From Candidatus Binatus sp. (GTDB taxonomy: Bacteria > Desulfobacterota > Binatia > Binatales > Binataceae), in the NCBI RefSeq assembly GCF_030646925.1, contig NZ_JAUSKL010000087.1, forward strand, positions 1 through 64,000: 64,000 bases of DNA. Reading direction: 5' to 3'. Each line of letters starts with the position of its first letter. Position 1 is the stretch's first letter. The notes beneath the pieces are model-generated. The model did not search any database and was not told where the DNA came from. It saw nothing but the letters and a program-made list of their open reading frames with translations. Made by a program: the position numbers and the translations under genes. Shown one piece after another: positions 61,878 to 64,000 of the stretch.

Positions 61878-62252
61878 CGATTCCTCCCCTCGATACTGAC
61901 GCGTTTAACCCCTGACCTTGGCAGGGGGAGCGCTGGCCCCGAATGATGCCCCAAGTGCGCCCACGAATCTAATACACGATAGCCGCGAAATTCCAAATAG
62001 CAACAGAAAGGCGAAGTTGCGAAATTCGCCAGAAAACCTCGCCCCCGCATCGATCACGGCCGCCGGCGGTGCGGAACGTCGCCGGCCGATAATCGTAAAC
62101 CAGTTGCTCGCGATAGCAACAATCGCTGCTCCGCACCGGGCCTTTGTACAAGAAACCGACGTGGATTTGAAGGCTCGATTGGCCGCTCGCGACCGCTGGC
62201 TGCGGCGAATCGGGGGCCTCGAACCTTGCTGAGAGCGGCAACGGGCGCCGCT
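61878..62252. other. Intergenic region, no gene seen
   Basis: Between the lipoprotein gene and glgB, both on the minus strand. No frame on either strand has a credible domain. On the minus strand TTGGAA (61991-61996) and TATTAG (61969-61974) with 16 bases between them make a weak sigma70-like promoter candidate about 90 bases upstream of the lipoprotein start. No terminator with a T-run is visible after glgB. Confidence 0.4.
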
Positions 62253-64000
62253 TCAGGGGGCGGCGAACCAAATCGTGCTGAGCGGCGGCAATTCGATCAT
62301 GATCGAGTCGTCGAACTCGTGCCACGGAATCGGCGCCGAATCGACGCCGCCCAGATTGCCAATATTCGAGCCGCCGTACGCGGCCGCGTCGGTGTTGAGT
62401 ATCTCGCGATAGCGTCCCGGGCGCGGCACTCCGATCCGCAGATTGCTGCGCATCACGGGCGAGAAATTGCACACGCAGATCACGCGTTCGCCGCGCGCCG
62501 GCGCGATCCGCATGAAGGCGATCAGGTTGTCGGCGGCGGCGTCGGCTTCGATCCATCGAAAACCGGACGGCTCGGCATCGGCTTCCCACAGCGCCGGCGT
62601 CGCGCGGTACAGGTGATTGAGATCGCGCACCAGCGCCTGCAGCCCGCGATGCTCCGGGTAGTCGAGCAGGTTCCAATCGAGGCTGGCGTCGTGATTCCAT
62701 TCGCGCCATTGGCCGAACTCGGCGCCCATGAAGATCAGCTTCTTGCCGCCCCGCGCCCACATGTAGCCGAACAGCGCGCGCTGATTGGCGAGTTGCTGCA
62801 CGCGATCGCCCGGCATCTTCGAGAGCAGCGCCCGTTTGCCGTGCACGACTTCGTCATGCGAAATCGGCAGCACGAAATTTTCGCTCCACGCGTACAGCAG
62901 GCCGAAGGTGAGATCGCGATGGTGGTATTTGCGGTAGATCGGATCGAGCGCGAAGTACTCGAGCGTATCGTGCATCCAGCCCATGTCCCACTTGAAGCCG
63001 AAGCCGAGGCCGCCTATGAACACCGGACGGCTCACGCCGGTCCACGCCGTCGATTCCTCCGCGATCATCATGATGCCGGGGTTCAGGCGGTACACGTCCT
63101 GGTTGAGTTTCTTGATGAACGACAGCGCGTCGAGATTTTCGCGGCCGCCGTATGCATTGGGAATCCATTCGCCGTCGCGCCGACCGTAGTCGAGATAGAT
63201 CATCGACGCGACCGCATCGACGCGCAATCCGTCAGCGTGAAATTCGCCCAACCAATAGAGCGCGCTGGCGGTAAGAAAACTTCTCACCTCGGCCCGCCCG
63301 TAGTTGAAAATGTAAGTCCCCCAGTCGGGATGATGCCCCTGGCGCGGATCCTGATGCTCGAACAGCGCGGTGCCGTCGAAGCGCCCGAGGCTGAACGCGT
63401 CCTTGGGAAAATGCGCGGGCACCCAATCGAGAATCACGCCGATTCCGCGTTGATGCAGCTCGTCGATCAGATAGCGCAAATCGTCGGGCGTGCCGTAACG
63501 CGCAGTCGGCGCAAAATAGCCGCTGACCTGGTAGCCCCACGAGCCGGTGAACGGATGCTCCATCACGGGCATCAGCTCGACGTGAGTAAATCCCATCTCG
63601 GTCAGATAATCGCCGAGCATCGGCGCTATCTCGCGATACGTGAGCGGACGATCGCCGTCCTCGGGCACGCGCCGCCATGACCCCAGGTGCAGCTCGTAGA
63701 TCGACATCGGACTCTTGACGGCTTCGCGATTCTCCCGCTCCGCGAGCCATCGATCGTCGCGAAATTCGTAGCTCGATTCATACACTACCGACGCGGTCGC
63801 GGGCGGCGCTTCCATGCTCTGCGCAAACGGATCGCACTTCAGGAGCAGCCCGCCGTCGCGCGTGCGAATTTCATATTTGTAGTTGAAACCCGCGCCGGCG
63901 CCGGGAATGAACAGCTCCCAAACCCCCGAGTTGCCGAGCATCCGCATCATGTGCACGCGGCCGTCCCAGCGATTGAAATCGCCGACCACGCTAACGCCAT
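62253..64000 (-). CDS. glgB: 1,4-alpha-glucan branching enzyme, C-terminal ~80%
   Basis: The frame continues past the right window edge; about 581 residues are visible, beginning [13 protein letters not shown], the CBM48 domain. GH13 catalytic motifs: [32 protein letters not shown], nucleophile in [13 protein letters not shown], acid/base in [12 protein letters not shown] and [17 protein letters not shown]-terminal beta domain ends [12 protein letters not shown]. It introduces alpha-1,6 branches into glycogen. Other glg genes presumably lie beyond the edge. Confidence 0.96.
   Translation of the reverse strand, partial: GVSVVGDFNRWDGRVHMMRMLGNSGVWELFIPGAGAGFNYKYEIRTRDGGLLLKCDPFAQSMEAPPATASVVYESSYEFRDDRWLAERENREAVKSPMSIYELHLGSWRRVPEDGDRPLTYREIAPMLGDYLTEMGFTHVELMPVMEHPFTGSWGYQVSGYFAPTARYGTPDDLRYLIDELHQRGIGVILDWVPAHFPKDAFSLGRFDGTALFEHQDPRQGHHPDWGTYIFNYGRAEVRSFLTASALYWLGEFHADGLRVDAVASMIYLDYGRRDGEWIPNAYGGRENLDALSFIKKLNQDVYRLNPGIMMIAEESTAWTGVSRPVFIGGLGFGFKWDMGWMHDTLEYFALDPIYRKYHHRDLTFGLLYAWSENFVLPISHDEVVHGKRALLSKMPGDRVQQLANQRALFGYMWARGGKKLIFMGAEFGQWREWNHDASLDWNLLDYPEHRGLQALVRDLNHLYRATPALWEADAEPSGFRWIEADAAADNLIAFMRIAPARGERVICVCNFSPVMRSNLRIGVPRPGRYREILNTDAAAYGGSNIGNLGGVDSAPIPWHEFDDSIMIELPPLSTIWFAAP

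Noticed and set aside
1-64000. CRISPR arrays, rRNA genes, intact insertion sequences, prophage structural genes
   Set aside because: Looked for and not seen; no regularly spaced repeats, no complete transposase, no capsid or tail genes.

Overview
This is a high-GC window from a Gram-negative bacterium (LpxA, TolC-type and lipoprotein genes, cyclic beta-glucan synthase). The gene set is accessory-metabolic: five amidohydrolase_2/amidohydrolase_3 genes on the left and centre plus decayed copies, a family III CoA-transferase, a pair of acyl-CoA dehydrogenases, SDR, VOC, phytanoyl-CoA dioxygenase, P450, LLM and Rieske genes or remnants, and a DUF1329 protein. This repertoire resembles uncultured deltaproteobacterial-type soil lineages such as Desulfobacterota/Binatota. 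That placement is inference from gene content only; no rRNA is present.

Layout. 1-3.6 kb: amidohydrolases, one with a single-base frameshift, then a Rieske oxygenase remnant. 3.8-5.7 kb: frameshifted genes, including a HEPN-like protein flanked by diverged direct repeats. 5.7-15.6 kb: a complete metal-efflux operon on the minus strand (TolC-type channel, CusB-like adaptor, CusA/CzcA-like RND pump, P2A-type ATPase), bracketed by recombinase remnants. 15.7-24.7 kb: a giant cyclic beta-1,2-glucan synthase. 24.9-36.8 kb: DUF1329 protein, D-threonine-aldolase-like enzyme, CoA-transferase, amidohydrolases and a 2-hydroxyacid dehydrogenase. Here a two-gene AAA ATPase/DUF4276 module sits inside a wrecked cytochrome P450 locus whose 3' end is present twice as 148-bp direct repeats. 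36.8-47.7 kb: a long co-directional minus-strand catabolic block with dead genes embedded. It ends with a TlpA/ResA-like thioredoxin whose redox motif contains an in-frame TGA followed by a hairpin, so it is a candidate selenoprotein. 48-55 kb: hydrolase, a chimeric LysR/carboxyltransferase ORF, HigBA toxin-antitoxin, ilvD, and a less GC-rich block of small secreted proteins. 55.4-59.5 kb: a segment bounded by tRNA-Gly(GCC) and a degenerate copy of that tRNA's 3' part; it carries a methyltransferase, sulfotransferase, bicupin and a zinc-ribbon/HEPN-like protein. 59.6-64 kb: housekeeping pgsA, lpxA, yacG and glgB (partial).

How it fits together. The catabolic genes are consistent with CoA-dependent breakdown of carboxylic acids or hydrophobic cyclic compounds, but no substrate can be named. 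The region has been heavily rearranged: I count about ten broken, truncated or fused genes. The most notable items are the putative selenoprotein (UGC motif plus hairpin) and the AAA/DUF4276 pair, which looks like a split OLD-type nuclease defence module. Two HEPN-like proteins lie beside repeats or a tRNA, as accessory immunity genes often do.
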